NCBI RefSeq assembly: GCF_014212015.1
Contig: NZ_JACJVN010000055.1
Coordinates: 60,311-124,310 of the forward strand
Direction: 5' to 3'
DNA: 64,000 nucleotides
Source: Cohnella lubricantis
GTDB taxonomy: Bacteria > Bacillota > Bacilli > Paenibacillales > Paenibacillaceae
The position numbers and the translations under genes are program-made. Of the stretch, positions 1 through 9,112 are shown piece after piece (positions within the stretch are counted from its first letter, which is position 1; each line of letters opens with the position of its first letter). The notes below the pieces were generated by a model, which saw only the letters and a program-made list of their open reading frames with translations, made no database searches and had not been told where the DNA came from.

Positions 1-2
1 TG

Positions 3-386
3 CTCCGCCATCTTCTCCACGATACGAGCGACGTAGTGCGCGAATATCCGGCTCGTATGGCAATGGAATCCCCTGTCGGCGTGGATGCGGCCGAACTCGT
101 CCGCGCGAACGACTTCGGGATGCTTGTGCCGCAGCCAGACCGGCGAACCCTCGATCGGCGTCGTCAGAATGAAGCGAATTCCTTCGCGTGATGCCATCTC
201 CATAAAATCGTCTAACCAGGCAAAATCAAAGTTCCCTTCCGTCGGCTCCAGCCGGGACCACGCCAGCTCCGATACCCGAAGCACATTGATTCCCGCTTCT
301 CTCATCAACCGGATATCCTCCGGCCATCTCTCCCTTGGCCAATGCTCCGAATAATAGCTGGTTCCGATTAATATTTGATTATCCAT
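3..386 (-). CDS. GH42 beta-galactosidase, N-terminal part (cut by window edge)
   Basis: The first 128 codons read as the N-terminus of a glycoside hydrolase family 42 beta-galactosidase. The family opening is visible: IGTSYYSEHWP, then REAGINVLRVSELAWSRLEP and FDFAWLDDF, which form the start of the TIM barrel. The frame is open to the window edge, so the rest lies outside. The ATG at 386 follows a GGAGGGTTAAG-type ribosome site. There is no signal peptide, so the enzyme should act in the cytoplasm on imported beta-galactosides; some GH42 members also cleave alpha-L-arabinopyranosides. It is the last visible gene of the galactonate-type operon. Confidence 0.85.
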   Translation of the reverse strand, partial: MDNQILIGTSYYSEHWPRERWPEDIRLMREAGINVLRVSELAWSRLEPTEGNFDFAWLDDFMEMASREGIRFILTTPIEGSPVWLRHKHPEVVRADEFGRIHADRGFHCHTSRIFAHYVARIVEKMAE

Positions 387-421
387 CTTAACCCTCCGTT
401 CGGTCTGTTGGTACTATCGGT

Positions 422-1570
422 TTACCTCTCCGCGTATGCCCCGTCTTCGTAGCGCCAGATCGGGCTCTTGTAGTCATGTCCGGTCTTAGCGGCCTGCCGG
501 ACCTTCTCTTCGTCGATCTCGATGCCCAGCCCCGGAAGCGAGGGGCGTTGGACGAAGCCGTCCTTAAAGTCGAACACCTCAGGATTCGCGACGTAGTCCA
601 GCAGCTCGACCTGCTGATTGTAATGAATGCCGATGCTCTGTTCCTGGATGATCGCGTTCGGCGTGCAGAAGTCGAGCTGCAGAGACGCCGCGAGACACAT
701 CGGCCCCAGCGGGCAATGAGGCGCGACGGCAACGTCGAACGCTTCCGCCATCGCCGCGATCTTGCGGCCCTCCAGAATGCCTCCCGCATGCGACAGGTCG
801 GGCTGAATAATGTCAACCGTTCCTTCCGTCAACACCTGCTTGAAGCCCCATCGGGTGTACATTCGCTCGCCGGTTGCGATCGGGATCGTCGTATGCGCTT
901 TGAGATCCTTAAGCGCTTCATTGTTCTCGGGAAGGACGGGCTCCTCGATGAACATCGGACGGAACGGTTCAAGCTCCTTCGCCAGCACCTTGGCCATCGC
1001 TTTGTGGACGCGGCCGTGAAAGTCCAACGCGATGCCGAAATCCATGCCGACCGCTTCGCGCGCCGCAGCCATCCGCTCTACCGCCGCCTCGATCTTGACG
1101 AACGAATCGATGTAATTCAAATCTTCCGTCGCGTTCATCTTGAGCGCCGTAAACCCCGCTTCTTTCCTTTGTCTCGCCTGCTCGGCAATGTTGCTCGGTC
1201 GGTCCCCGCCGATCCATGCATACACGCGCATCTTGTCGCGGCAAGCGCCTCCCAGCAGATCATATATAGGCGCGTTATAATATTTGCCCTTAATATCCCA
1301 CAGCGCTTGGTCGATGCCCGAGATCGCGCTCGTCAAGATAGGCCCGCCGCGGTAGAAGCCGCTTCGGTACAGCACTTGAAAATGATCCTCGATTCGCATC
1401 GGATCCTTGCCGATCAAATAATCGCCGATCTCCTTGACCGCGGCCGCAACCGTATCCGCGCGGTTCTCCACGATCGGCTCGCCCCATCCGGCCAGCCCCT
1501 CGTCGGTTTCGATTCTCAGGAACAGCCATCTGGGAGGAACCTTGAACAATTCCAGCTTCGTTATCTTCAT
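422..1570 (-). CDS. dgoD: D-galactonate dehydratase
   Basis: This enolase-superfamily enzyme of 382 aa (same length as E. coli DgoD) should dehydrate D-galactonate to 2-dehydro-3-deoxy-D-galactonate. The metal and catalytic residues fall at the E. coli positions: D183 and H185 in ALDFHGRVH, E209 in FIEEP, E235 in TGERMYTRW, H285 in APHCPLGP and E310 in IIQEQSIG. Together these residues and the length make specificity for galactonate more likely than for other sugar acids. It sits between the solute-binding protein gene and the GH42 gene and follows the binding-protein gene across a strong hairpin. The aldolase for the next step lies upstream in the same operon. Confidence 0.93.
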   Translation of the reverse strand: MKITKLELFKVPPRWLFLRIETDEGLAGWGEPIVENRADTVAAAVKEIGDYLIGKDPMRIEDHFQVLYRSGFYRGGPILTSAISGIDQALWDIKGKYYNAPIYDLLGGACRDKMRVYAWIGGDRPSNIAEQARQRKEAGFTALKMNATEDLNYIDSFVKIEAAVERMAAAREAVGMDFGIALDFHGRVHKAMAKVLAKELEPFRPMFIEEPVLPENNEALKDLKAHTTIPIATGERMYTRWGFKQVLTEGTVDIIQPDLSHAGGILEGRKIAAMAEAFDVAVAPHCPLGPMCLAASLQLDFCTPNAIIQEQSIGIHYNQQVELLDYVANPEVFDFKDGFVQRPSLPGLGIEIDEEKVRQAAKTGHDYKSPIWRYEDGAYAER

Positions 1571-1599
1571 TGCCGCACCTCACGCTCGAATGTCCTTAA

Positions 1600-1627
1600 C
1601 CCCCGGCGTCTATGCCGCCGCCGGGGG
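1600..1627 (-). terminator. Strong hairpin after the binding-protein gene (partial terminator or mRNA stabiliser)
   Basis: A perfect 9-bp stem (CCCCCGGCG / CGCCGGGGG) lies 11 bp after the binding-protein stop codon and before dgoD. No U-run follows it on the minus strand, so it is more likely a 3'-end stabiliser or leaky terminator that keeps binding-protein mRNA abundant than a full stop. Confidence 0.55.
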
Positions 1628-1637
1628 CTTCTTCTGT

Positions 1638-3224
1638 TTATTTCGACGCGAACAAGCCCTTGTACTTCTCGTTGATGGCATCCGTGATCTCCTGGCCGCC
1701 GGACTGCTTCCATTTCTCGACGAAGGCGTCGAAATCGCCGTCCAAATTCCATTCGCCCGTAATGAACTTGATGATGGCGTCGCTCTCCAGCTTGCCGAGA
1801 TCCGGATACTTGGAAGTGACCTCCGGAACGGACCACAGCACAGCCGGCACCTTGCGTCCCTCCATTCCCTGATCCAACTGCTTCGCGAATTCCAGCGACG
1901 ATTCCGGATAATCGTGCTTCTCCATATAAGTGGATTTCTGCGTATACATGCCGTAGAACAGACCGGCGCCGATACTCAGCTTATTGGCTTCCGAAGCGTA
2001 TTCCGGCTTGCTGACCGCCCTGCCGTCCACGAGATCGTAGTGTTTGCCCTCGATCCCGAACGAAGCGAGCAGGAACGTGCTCTCGTCCGTGGATAACGCT
2101 TCGAGAATCTCGTAGATCTTCTGCTTCTTAGCGGGATCCTTCTCGACCTGTACGCCCATTGCGGCAAAGCCTTGTTTGGCTCCGTAGGAGAACGCCGTTC
2201 CCGGCCCGTATGGACCGTCCAGCGGCTTGCCGACGACGATGCTGTTGTCCGGATTGCTGGCCTTGAACGCAACGCCGAGAATACCGACGGTCTCGTCGAA
2301 TTGGAACGACATCCAATCCCGAATGCCGACTTTGCCGTTGTAGAAGTCGTTATGAGCGTCCTGCGCATTCTTCGTGATGAATTCCGGATCGATCAAATCC
2401 TCTTTGTACCATTGCTGCAGCTTTCGGAACGCTTCGCGCGAGTTGTCCGAGATCAGGCCGTTGGACACGACGCCGTTCTCATCTGCATACCAGTCCGGCC
2501 TAGCTTGGTAAGCGCCGAACAAAGTGGTGAAGTTACGGCGGTCCGTACCGGCCGCGGATATGCCGTACGTGTCCTTCTTCCCGTTGCCGTCCGGATCGTC
2601 GTTGCGGAATTTCCGAATTACGTCCTCGAACTCCTCCAAGGTCTTGGGAGGTTCGGCATAGCCGATCTTCGCCAGCCAATTGGCATTATAGCCGGGCAGG
2701 AACGGCAAGTTCCCGATGGGCCAGGCGAACGGGACGCCATAGCTCTTGTTGTCGTACAGTCCGAAAGTCCACAGCGTCGGATCGATCTCATCGATCATCG
2801 CTGCGTATTGGGGCATACGATCCCGAATCTCTTGCTCGGGCAGCTCGGCTACGACGCCCTGCTGCGCCAATTGGGCCAATTGGCCGGGAGATTCCGTATA
2901 GATGACATCCGGTATTTCGCCCGCGCTGATTTTCAAGAACATCTGCTCATTGTAATTCTGTCGTTCAACGCGAATGTTCTTGAACTTCACGTTGAACTTC
3001 TCCTCCAGCGCCTTCTGCACCTCCGTGCCGTCCTTCTCCGGCGGGTTAAAGCTTAGCCAAGAGATCTCGATCGGCTTCTCGCTGCCGCTTGATGGTCCAT
3101 CTCCCGTGCCGCTTGCCGTACCAACGCTCGAGCCGTTAGCGCCTCCGCCGCTGCATGCCGCCAGCGACGAGCCGATCAAGACCGCCGTCACTCCGTGTAG
3201 CCACTTCTGCGTACCGCCCTTCAT
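1638..3224 (-). CDS. Sugar ABC transporter solute-binding lipoprotein
   Basis: This 528-aa extracellular binding protein belongs to the long LplA-like branch of family 1 solute-binding proteins. Its lipoprotein signal ends in the lipobox SLAAC with the modified cysteine near residue 24, followed by a Gly/Ser-rich linker. The mature domain begins at PIEISWLSFNPPEKDG and carries the family ending of a Trp/Lys-rich segment (FVEKWKQSGG). It should anchor to the outer face of the membrane and deliver an oligosaccharide or sugar acid to the two permeases encoded directly downstream. No ATPase is encoded here, so a shared MsmX-type ATPase is expected elsewhere. The ligand cannot be read from sequence; the operon suggests a galactose-containing glycan or galactonate. 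Confidence 0.88.
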   Translation of the reverse strand: MKGGTQKWLHGVTAVLIGSSLAACSGGGANGSSVGTASGTGDGPSSGSEKPIEISWLSFNPPEKDGTEVQKALEEKFNVKFKNIRVERQNYNEQMFLKISAGEIPDVIYTESPGQLAQLAQQGVVAELPEQEIRDRMPQYAAMIDEIDPTLWTFGLYDNKSYGVPFAWPIGNLPFLPGYNANWLAKIGYAEPPKTLEEFEDVIRKFRNDDPDGNGKKDTYGISAAGTDRRNFTTLFGAYQARPDWYADENGVVSNGLISDNSREAFRKLQQWYKEDLIDPEFITKNAQDAHNDFYNGKVGIRDWMSFQFDETVGILGVAFKASNPDNSIVVGKPLDGPYGPGTAFSYGAKQGFAAMGVQVEKDPAKKQKIYEILEALSTDESTFLLASFGIEGKHYDLVDGRAVSKPEYASEANKLSIGAGLFYGMYTQKSTYMEKHDYPESSLEFAKQLDQGMEGRKVPAVLWSVPEVTSKYPDLGKLESDAIIKFITGEWNLDGDFDAFVEKWKQSGGQEITDAINEKYKGLFASK

Positions 3225-3268
3225 TCGAACCCCTCCACCAATCGTTATTTATGAAATGCTAAGCGGGC

Positions 3269-4150
3269 TTAGCCTTTCAACGAACCGACCAATATCCCTT
3301 TCACGAAATATTTCTGGATGAACGGATAAACGACCAAAATAGGCAGCGTGGAGACCATCAGAGCGGCGGCTTTGATCGTCTCCGGCGTCACGATCTCAAC
3401 GCCAGGCGCTTGGTTCATCATGGCGTTCAGCTCTTGCGCCTCGTTCGAGACGATCAGCTTGCGCAGGAACATCTGAAGAACGATCTTGCCGGGATCTTGA
3501 ATGTAGAGCATAGCGTCGAACCAGGCGTTCCAATGGTTGACGACCTGCCATAGCCCAACGGTGGCTAGAATAGGCTTGGACAGGGGCAGCACAATGGAGA
3601 CAAAGCTTCGGAAGTCCCCCGCGCCGTCGATCTTGGCGGAATCCTCGAGCTCGTCGGGAATCTCCATGAAGAAATTGCGCATGATGAGCAAGGAGAACGT
3701 CGGGATCATAACCGGCAAAATGTAGACCCACATCGAGTCCATAAGGCCGATATTCTTGATCAGCATATACGTCGGAATGAGTCCACCGCTGAAGAACATC
3801 GTGAATACGATGAACAACGTATAGAAGGAACGATGAGGCAAATATCGCTTGGACAACGGGTAGGCTGTAAGCGCAATCATAAATAGCGCTATAAAAGTTC
3901 CCCCGGCTGCTCTTATTAATGTGTTGCGGTAACCGATCCAGATCAGGCCGTACTCGAACGTCTTGCGGTAAGCCTCCAGCGAGAACTCAAGCGGATATAG
4001 ATGGGGACCCGGCCGAATCGCTTCTGCCGGCGTGCTGAGCGATACCGACAGAAGATGAACGAAAGGATACAGCATCGCCGCGCACATCAGCGTAATGAAC
4101 AAGACCAGAAAGACCTGAAAGACTCTCTCCCCGCGCGTCATCAGATTCAT
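3269..4150 (-). CDS. CUT1 sugar ABC transporter permease (LplC/MalG type)
   Basis: This 293-aa membrane protein has six hydrophobic segments and the inner-membrane EAA loop (FFMEIPDELEDSAKIDGAGD) that docks the ATPase. The C-terminus ends VKGILVGSLKG, typical of the LplC/YtcP subgroup. It pairs with the permease just upstream and the binding lipoprotein just downstream to form one importer. The start has a clear GGAGGTGGAGCC ribosome site. Confidence 0.9.
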   Translation of the reverse strand: MNLMTRGERVFQVFLVLFITLMCAAMLYPFVHLLSVSLSTPAEAIRPGPHLYPLEFSLEAYRKTFEYGLIWIGYRNTLIRAAGGTFIALFMIALTAYPLSKRYLPHRSFYTLFIVFTMFFSGGLIPTYMLIKNIGLMDSMWVYILPVMIPTFSLLIMRNFFMEIPDELEDSAKIDGAGDFRSFVSIVLPLSKPILATVGLWQVVNHWNAWFDAMLYIQDPGKIVLQMFLRKLIVSNEAQELNAMMNQAPGVEIVTPETIKAAALMVSTLPILVVYPFIQKYFVKGILVGSLKG

Positions 4151-4187
4151 GGCTCCACCTCCTGGCGTCGATTCCCGGAAAGTCCGG

Positions 4188-5144
4188 TTAGAATATCCCT
4201 TCCTGGCCCATCTTCTTGACGGCGTAATTCGCCAGAATCAGCATGAGGAAGCCGACCACGTTCTTGAACAGGCCGACCGCCGTCGTCAAGCCGTATTGGA
4301 ACTGGCCGATGCCGACCCGGTAGACGTAGGTGTCGAGAATGTCGGCGACGTTGGATACGGCCGCGTTGGACAAGTTAAATATCTGGTCGAAGCCCGCTTC
4401 CATAATGCCGCCGATCCTCAGCAGCAGCATGACCGCGATGACAGGCAGGATGCTCGGAATCGTAATGTGCAGCGTCTGCTTCCAACGGCTTGCCCCATCC
4501 ACGATGCCGGCTTCGTACAGATGCGGATCGACGCTGGCCAGCGCCGCTAAATAAACGATGGTGCCCCATCCGATCTCCTTCCAAATCCCGGAGACGACGA
4601 GCGTGAACCGGAAGTAGTGCGGATCGCCCATAAAGTAAATCGGTTCGACGCCGAACAGCCCGAGAAGATAGTTCAGAATGCCTTCGGAGGGAGATAGAAT
4701 CGTGGTCAGCAAGCCGGCAAGCACGACCCACGACAGAAAATGAGGCAAATATGAGATCGACTGCGTAATCCGTTTGAACAGCTTCGAGCGGATCTCGTTG
4801 AATAACAGCGCGAGCGCAATCGGCGCCGGAAATCCGAAGATGATGTGCAGAAAGCTGATAATCAGCGTGTTTCTTAGAATCAACGGAAACTGGTCCGAGC
4901 CGTAGAACAACGTTCTGAAATGGTCGAATCCGACCCACGGGCTGCCGCTGATGCCGTCCATAATCCGGAAATCCTTGAAAGCCAATTGAATGCCGTATAG
5001 AGGCGCATAATGGAAGATTACATAGAATAGAAGTCCCGGGACGAGCATCAGCAATATACCGCGGTGCTTCCGATAGGTCCGCCATACCGAGGGCTTCCGC
5101 ATGACTAGCCCGCCTTGCGGCGTTTGCTTCGCGACTTGTTCCAT
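4188..5144 (-). CDS. CUT1 sugar ABC transporter permease (LplB/MalF type)
   Basis: The partner permease shows the LplB signature: a short basic N-terminus, then ILLMLVPGLLFYVIFHYAPL, GIQLAFKDF, and the EAA loop near SVDPHLYEAGIVDGASRW. It ends YAVKKMGQEGIF, as in the LplB subgroup. The frame stays open to an ATG at 5204 that would overlap the aldehyde dehydrogenase gene by 26 bp. The ATG at 5144, behind a purine-rich AAAGGGG, or one at 5102, fits the family N-terminus better; 5144 is chosen but the start is uncertain. Confidence 0.88.
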   Translation of the reverse strand: MEQVAKQTPQGGLVMRKPSVWRTYRKHRGILLMLVPGLLFYVIFHYAPLYGIQLAFKDFRIMDGISGSPWVGFDHFRTLFYGSDQFPLILRNTLIISFLHIIFGFPAPIALALLFNEIRSKLFKRITQSISYLPHFLSWVVLAGLLTTILSPSEGILNYLLGLFGVEPIYFMGDPHYFRFTLVVSGIWKEIGWGTIVYLAALASVDPHLYEAGIVDGASRWKQTLHITIPSILPVIAVMLLLRIGGIMEAGFDQIFNLSNAAVSNVADILDTYVYRVGIGQFQYGLTTAVGLFKNVVGFLMLILANYAVKKMGQEGIF

Positions 5145-5178
5145 AGCGTGTTGGATGACCCCTTTCCCCCCGCTGGGA

Positions 5179-6609
5179 TTATGTGCCGAGATTCCAAACG
5201 ACAATCCGCTCCTCCGTCATCTCTCGGATCGCATACTTCGGACCTTCCTTGCCCCAGCCGCTCTCCTTCACGCCTCCGTACGGCATCTGGTCGGCCCGGA
5301 ACTGGGAAGCGTCGTTGATGATGACTCCTCCTACGCGAAGCTCTCGCGCCGCCCGGAAGGCAGCCTCAGCATTCCGCGTGAAGATTCCCGCTTGCAAGCC
5401 GTAGCGCGAACGATTCACTGCCGCGATGCAGCCGTCCAGATCGCGATACTTCATGAGGCCGACGACGGGAGCGAATATTTCTTCGCACACGACCTTCATA
5501 GCGTCATCGACGCCTGTTAAGATGGTCGGCTGCAGAACCGAGCCGTTCCGAATGCCGCCGCACTCGATCGTGGCGCCGGCCGATTCAGCCTCCTTGATCC
5601 AGCGCTCCGCCCGAATCGCCTCCTTCTCGCTGATCATCGGCCCGACCTGGGTGGAGGCATCGTAAGGATCTCCCGCGATCAACGCCTTCGTCTTCTCCGC
5701 CAGCAGGCCGACGAACGGCTCCCAGACGCGGTCGTGAACATAGATCCGCTGAACGGAGATGCACACTTGGCCCGCGTTGGCGAAGCTCTTCGCCGCGCAT
5801 AGATCGGCGGCCAATTCCAGGTCCGCATCCTCATGCACGATAACGGCCGAATTGCTCCCCAGCTCGAGAAGCACGTTGCGCAATCCCGTATCCTGCTTCA
5901 GCCTCCTGCCAACCTCCGGGCTCCCGGTGAACGTATAGAGCCCGATTCGCGGATCCTGCGCCAGCCAGCTCCCGACCGTCTCCCCCGAGCCGACGACGAC
6001 GTTCAGCAGCCCCTTCGGCAGCCCCGCCTCCTCCATGAGCTGCGCTAGCCGAATCGCGGACAGCGGCGTCGCGGAGGCCGGCTTAACGACCACGGCGTTG
6101 CCCGCGGCCAGAGCCGGGGCGATCTTGTGGGCGGCAAGGTTGAGCGGCACGTTAAACGGCGTAATGGCGCAGACGACGCCGATCGGCACCCGGATCGTGA
6201 ACGCCATTCGGTTCTCGGCGCCGGGGGCGCTCTCCACGGGAACCCCTTCCCCGTGAATTCGTTTGGCTTCCTCTGCCGAGATCTCCACCGTCTGCGCCGT
6301 TCGTTCCACTTCGGTTAGCGAATCGGCGATCGGCTTGCCTGTCTCGGCCGTAATCAGCTCCGCAAGCGCTTTCTTCTCCCGCAGCAGCAATTCGCTCGTT
6401 CTCTTTAAGATGGAGAATCGTTCATACGGAGACAGGCGGATCGTCTCGAAGGCCCTGCTGGCCGCAGCGACGGCCAGATCCACTGTCCTTCGGTCCGCGA
6501 CGGCGACGGTGGCGATAACCCGGCCTCTGTATTTGTCGTAGACGTCGAGAGCAGCCCCCGTCTCCATCAGCTCTCCGCCGATCGGCAGAGCGTAATGCTT
6601 GATCGTCAT
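5179..6609 (-). CDS. NAD(P)-dependent aldehyde dehydrogenase
   Basis: This ALDH-superfamily enzyme of 476 aa keeps all the catalytic elements: N153 in TPFNVP, the cofactor-binding VVKPASATP, TFTGSPEVG, general base E249 in LLELGSNS and nucleophile C283 in NAGQVCISVQR. The family oxidises aldehydes to acids; close subfamilies act on lactaldehyde, glyceraldehyde or glyceraldehyde 3-phosphate. In this operon an attractive inferred role is oxidation of glyceraldehyde released if the aldolase cleaves unphosphorylated keto-deoxy-galactonate, because no KDGal kinase is encoded in the window. The start at 6609 has a GAGAGGATTGTC ribosome site. The exact substrate is unknown. Confidence 0.87.
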   Translation of the reverse strand: MTIKHYALPIGGELMETGAALDVYDKYRGRVIATVAVADRRTVDLAVAAASRAFETIRLSPYERFSILKRTSELLLREKKALAELITAETGKPIADSLTEVERTAQTVEISAEEAKRIHGEGVPVESAPGAENRMAFTIRVPIGVVCAITPFNVPLNLAAHKIAPALAAGNAVVVKPASATPLSAIRLAQLMEEAGLPKGLLNVVVGSGETVGSWLAQDPRIGLYTFTGSPEVGRRLKQDTGLRNVLLELGSNSAVIVHEDADLELAADLCAAKSFANAGQVCISVQRIYVHDRVWEPFVGLLAEKTKALIAGDPYDASTQVGPMISEKEAIRAERWIKEAESAGATIECGGIRNGSVLQPTILTGVDDAMKVVCEEIFAPVVGLMKYRDLDGCIAAVNRSRYGLQAGIFTRNAEAAFRAARELRVGGVIINDASQFRADQMPYGGVKESGWGKEGPKYAIREMTEERIVVWNLGT

Positions 6610-6627
6610 GACAATCCTCTCCCTTGT

Positions 6628-7428
6628 TCAACCTTGTTCAAGCTGCTCGGCCTTGCGCCAGCCTTGTGCTTGGCCGTAGAAGTACCAGACGCCGTGCTCC
6701 ATTACGATGCCTTGCGTTATACCGCTGTGCAGCTTCGCTTGTCTGACGAATTCCTCCGGGCTGGCGGTATTCTCGGCGAACATATGAACGTGCATCGGCA
6801 CCGCGATCGCCGGTTGGATGTGCGAGGCGAGCCGAACGGCATCCTCAATATTCATGCAGCCCAATCTGCCGTTGATGCAGCACATCATCAAGTCCGGCCG
6901 GTCGCCGGCGATTCCGATCAATTCGTCCGAGTAGACCGTATCTCCGGTGATGTAGACTTTCGTCCCTCCAATAGTAAGGATGTAGCCTACGCTGTCCTCG
7001 GTATGGACGGCCAAGACGGCCCGAATCCGTGCGTCTCCGATCTTCTTCGACTCTCCCCTGCGGACCGTGATCAGCCGCTTCGGATGGAGCCCCAATTCAA
7101 GCAGCCTGCTGATGCAGGACGGAGGGCCATAGAACAAGGCGTCCGGGTTGTTCGCCGCGATCACGGGCACCGATTCCTCATCCAGATGGTCCCGGTGATC
7201 GTGCGTGAACAGATAGCGATCGCCTCTCCAGGCTTCCGCGCTTGCGGGAGGCTCGATCACCCGGTGGTAACCGACATACCGCGAGCACACATTCGAGAGA
7301 TAGGGATCGACATGGATGACGAGGCCGGACGCATCCTTGAAGGAGAATCCCGCTTGCCCCGTCCAAGATAAGGCAATCTCTCCCGTCTTCGGCTTTAACA
7401 ATTGCTGGAGAGTGGCGAACCGATTCAT
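6628..7428 (-). CDS. MBL-fold metallohydrolase (UlaG-like)
   Basis: This metallo-beta-lactamase-fold protein of 266 aa has the metal-binding motif FTHDHRDHLDEES near residue 90 and a later GDTVYSDEL and PMHVHMF, which supply further ligands. UlaG, the L-ascorbate-6-phosphate lactonase, is the best-known relative in sugar-acid pathways, so a sugar-lactonase role such as opening galactonolactone is a reasonable inference. The frame extends upstream to 7554, but the ATG at 7428 has a GAGGCGGGG ribosome site and overlaps the aldolase stop by 4 bp (ATGA), showing translational coupling. Confidence 0.8.
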   Translation of the reverse strand: MNRFATLQQLLKPKTGEIALSWTGQAGFSFKDASGLVIHVDPYLSNVCSRYVGYHRVIEPPASAEAWRGDRYLFTHDHRDHLDEESVPVIAANNPDALFYGPPSCISRLLELGLHPKRLITVRRGESKKIGDARIRAVLAVHTEDSVGYILTIGGTKVYITGDTVYSDELIGIAGDRPDLMMCCINGRLGCMNIEDAVRLASHIQPAIAVPMHVHMFAENTASPEEFVRQAKLHSGITQGIVMEHGVWYFYGQAQGWRKAEQLEQG

Positions 7429-8081
7429 AACCCCGCCTCGCTCGCGGCGCGCGCCGCGTCCCGGAATTGCAGCGCCCTTCGGCCAACGGCCTTCCAATCG
7501 CGGTTCTGGACCAGCTCTGGGCCAAGCAGATGGACGCTCAGTCCGATCGAGCATACGCCGGCGCGGAACAGCTCTTCGGCCATGTCGAGACGGACGCCGC
7601 CCGTCCCCATGAACGGAATGTCCTCCAGCGGACCTCGAAGCTGCCGGATATATTCGGGACCGACCACATTGATCGGGAAAATCTTGATGATATCCGCCCC
7701 GCTATCCCAGGCGCGCAGTACCTCCGTCGGCGTGAACGCGCCGGGAACCGACAGCATGCCGGCGTCCTTGGTCGCACGGATCACATCCGCGTTGACATTA
7801 GGCGAGATGATAAAGCCTGCTCCTGCGTCCGCGACCTGGCGTACCTGCTTGACCGTCAGCGCCGTGCCGGCGCCGATGCGCACCTCGCTTCCCATCCGCC
7901 TCCGAAGCAGCCGAATGATATCCGCCGCGTTAGGGGTGTTCATCGTGACCTCGAAGTATCTGACGCCGGCCTCGGCAAGCGTCTCGGTGACTGCAAGGCA
8001 ATCATCGGCCTTCAAGCCGCGGTAAATCATCACGAGCGGAAATTGACTTTGCTCGGCTAGAAACCGCTTAGCATCATTCAC
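7425..8081 (-). CDS. KDPG/KDPGal-family aldolase (DgoA-like)
   Basis: This class I aldolase of 218 aa belongs to the Entner-Doudoroff 2-keto-3-deoxy-(6-phospho)gluconate/galactonate family. The Schiff-base lysine is K133 in DIIKIFPI and the general base is E44 in FEVTMNTP, matching positions 133 and 45 of E. coli KDPG aldolase; the loops GAGTAL, SPNVN, PGAFTPTE and GTGGV are present. It should yield pyruvate plus glyceraldehyde or glyceraldehyde 3-phosphate. With dgoD in the operon a DgoA-like role is most likely. It starts at GTG behind AAAGGTAGGA. Confidence 0.88.
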   Translation of the reverse strand: MNDAKRFLAEQSQFPLVMIYRGLKADDCLAVTETLAEAGVRYFEVTMNTPNAADIIRLLRRRMGSEVRIGAGTALTVKQVRQVADAGAGFIISPNVNADVIRATKDAGMLSVPGAFTPTEVLRAWDSGADIIKIFPINVVGPEYIRQLRGPLEDIPFMGTGGVRLDMAEELFRAGVCSIGLSVHLLGPELVQNRDWKAVGRRALQFRDAARAASEAGL

Positions 8082-8089
8082 TTGTTGTC

Positions 8090-9049
8090 CTACCTTTCTG
8101 CAATAGATGGCTGCATTCTCCGATTCCGGAACCGAAGAGAGAACAGCACGTTGGCAAGCAGTGCTGCCGGATGCTGCAGCAAGACGGCAGCCATGATCGG
8201 AACGGCCGCGTCCGGCGGTAAATACAAATGGGCCAGAACAAGGGCCGCTGTGTAATTCCTAACGCTGCTAGAGAAGGTATAAGCGATCTCCAACGGTCGT
8301 TGCAGCTTCAGAACGTAGAGCACACCCCAGTTAATCGCATAGCCGCCAACGATCAAGACCCCCATCAGCATCGCCGCTCTGCCGATCTGTCCGCCGCCTC
8401 GCATGGCAGGCCCTGCGACAGAAGCCGCATTGAGCAGAACGATGATGAGCAGCAGCGCCTTCGAGACGAGGGACGTCACACTCTTCGCGCGTTCTCCCCG
8501 TTGCGGAACCAAATGTCCGAACAGCATGCCCAGCGCGCAGGGGACCAGCACGTATACGGCAAGCCCGAACGCGATCTCCGCCGTATCGAATCCGATGCTC
8601 TCGCCGTAGTACAGGATGAGCGTCAAGGGAACCGCCGCCGGTGCGATCGCCGTACTGATGGTAATCATCGATACGACGGTTCCGATATGCCCTCTGGCCA
8701 GTCCCGCCCACGCTACGGCAGTGACGCCGGCCGGCATGATCTGCGACAGGATGACGCCTTGCTCAATAGAGCCGTCCAGCCCGAATGCCTTCATCATCGC
8801 GAACACGACCGCTGGATATAGAATATGGCTCGCTGTCAGGGCGATCAGAGTCGGCCGGTAATTGCGTCCCACGTCCAGAATGTCTTGTGCCTTCAATCCC
8901 AAGGAGGTGAGCAGCGTCAGAAGCATGAACAATAATGGCACAATTCCCGCCGCGTCCCCGAGTGTGCGATGGAATAAGAAGCCCGTCAATATCATTAGCG
9001 GCAAGAGAACGGCATTAAACTTGTCGAATGTCCGATTCCAGAAATTCAT
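8090..9049 (-). CDS. Bile acid:Na+ symporter (BASS) family transporter
   Basis: This integral membrane protein of 319 aa has about nine to ten hydrophobic segments and the BASS/SBF arrangement: the segment around SQIMPAGVTAVAWAGLARG, a proline-rich crossing near AIAPAAVPLTLIL, and SSSVRNYTAALVLA near the end. Members carry organic anions such as bile acids, pantothenate or keto acids by sodium symport. As the first gene of the galactonate-type operon it may import galactonate or a related acid, in parallel with the ABC importer, or handle a keto-acid product. The substrate is inferred from context only. Confidence 0.82.
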   Translation of the reverse strand: MNFWNRTFDKFNAVLLPLMILTGFLFHRTLGDAAGIVPLLFMLLTLLTSLGLKAQDILDVGRNYRPTLIALTASHILYPAVVFAMMKAFGLDGSIEQGVILSQIMPAGVTAVAWAGLARGHIGTVVSMITISTAIAPAAVPLTLILYYGESIGFDTAEIAFGLAVYVLVPCALGMLFGHLVPQRGERAKSVTSLVSKALLLIIVLLNAASVAGPAMRGGGQIGRAAMLMGVLIVGGYAINWGVLYVLKLQRPLEIAYTFSSSVRNYTAALVLAHLYLPPDAAVPIMAAVLLQHPAALLANVLFSLRFRNRRMQPSIAER

Positions 9050-9112
9050 AGGCGCGCCATTGATAGAATGCTTAACGGATGGCTGTTCTCACTTCCAATC
9101 TTGGATATTATC

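Noticed and set aside
476..1675. Long plus-strand frame opposite dgoD (399 codons)
   Set aside because: It is Arg-rich, has no family features, and mirrors a strongly conserved dehydratase on the other strand; GC-rich third positions create such shadows.
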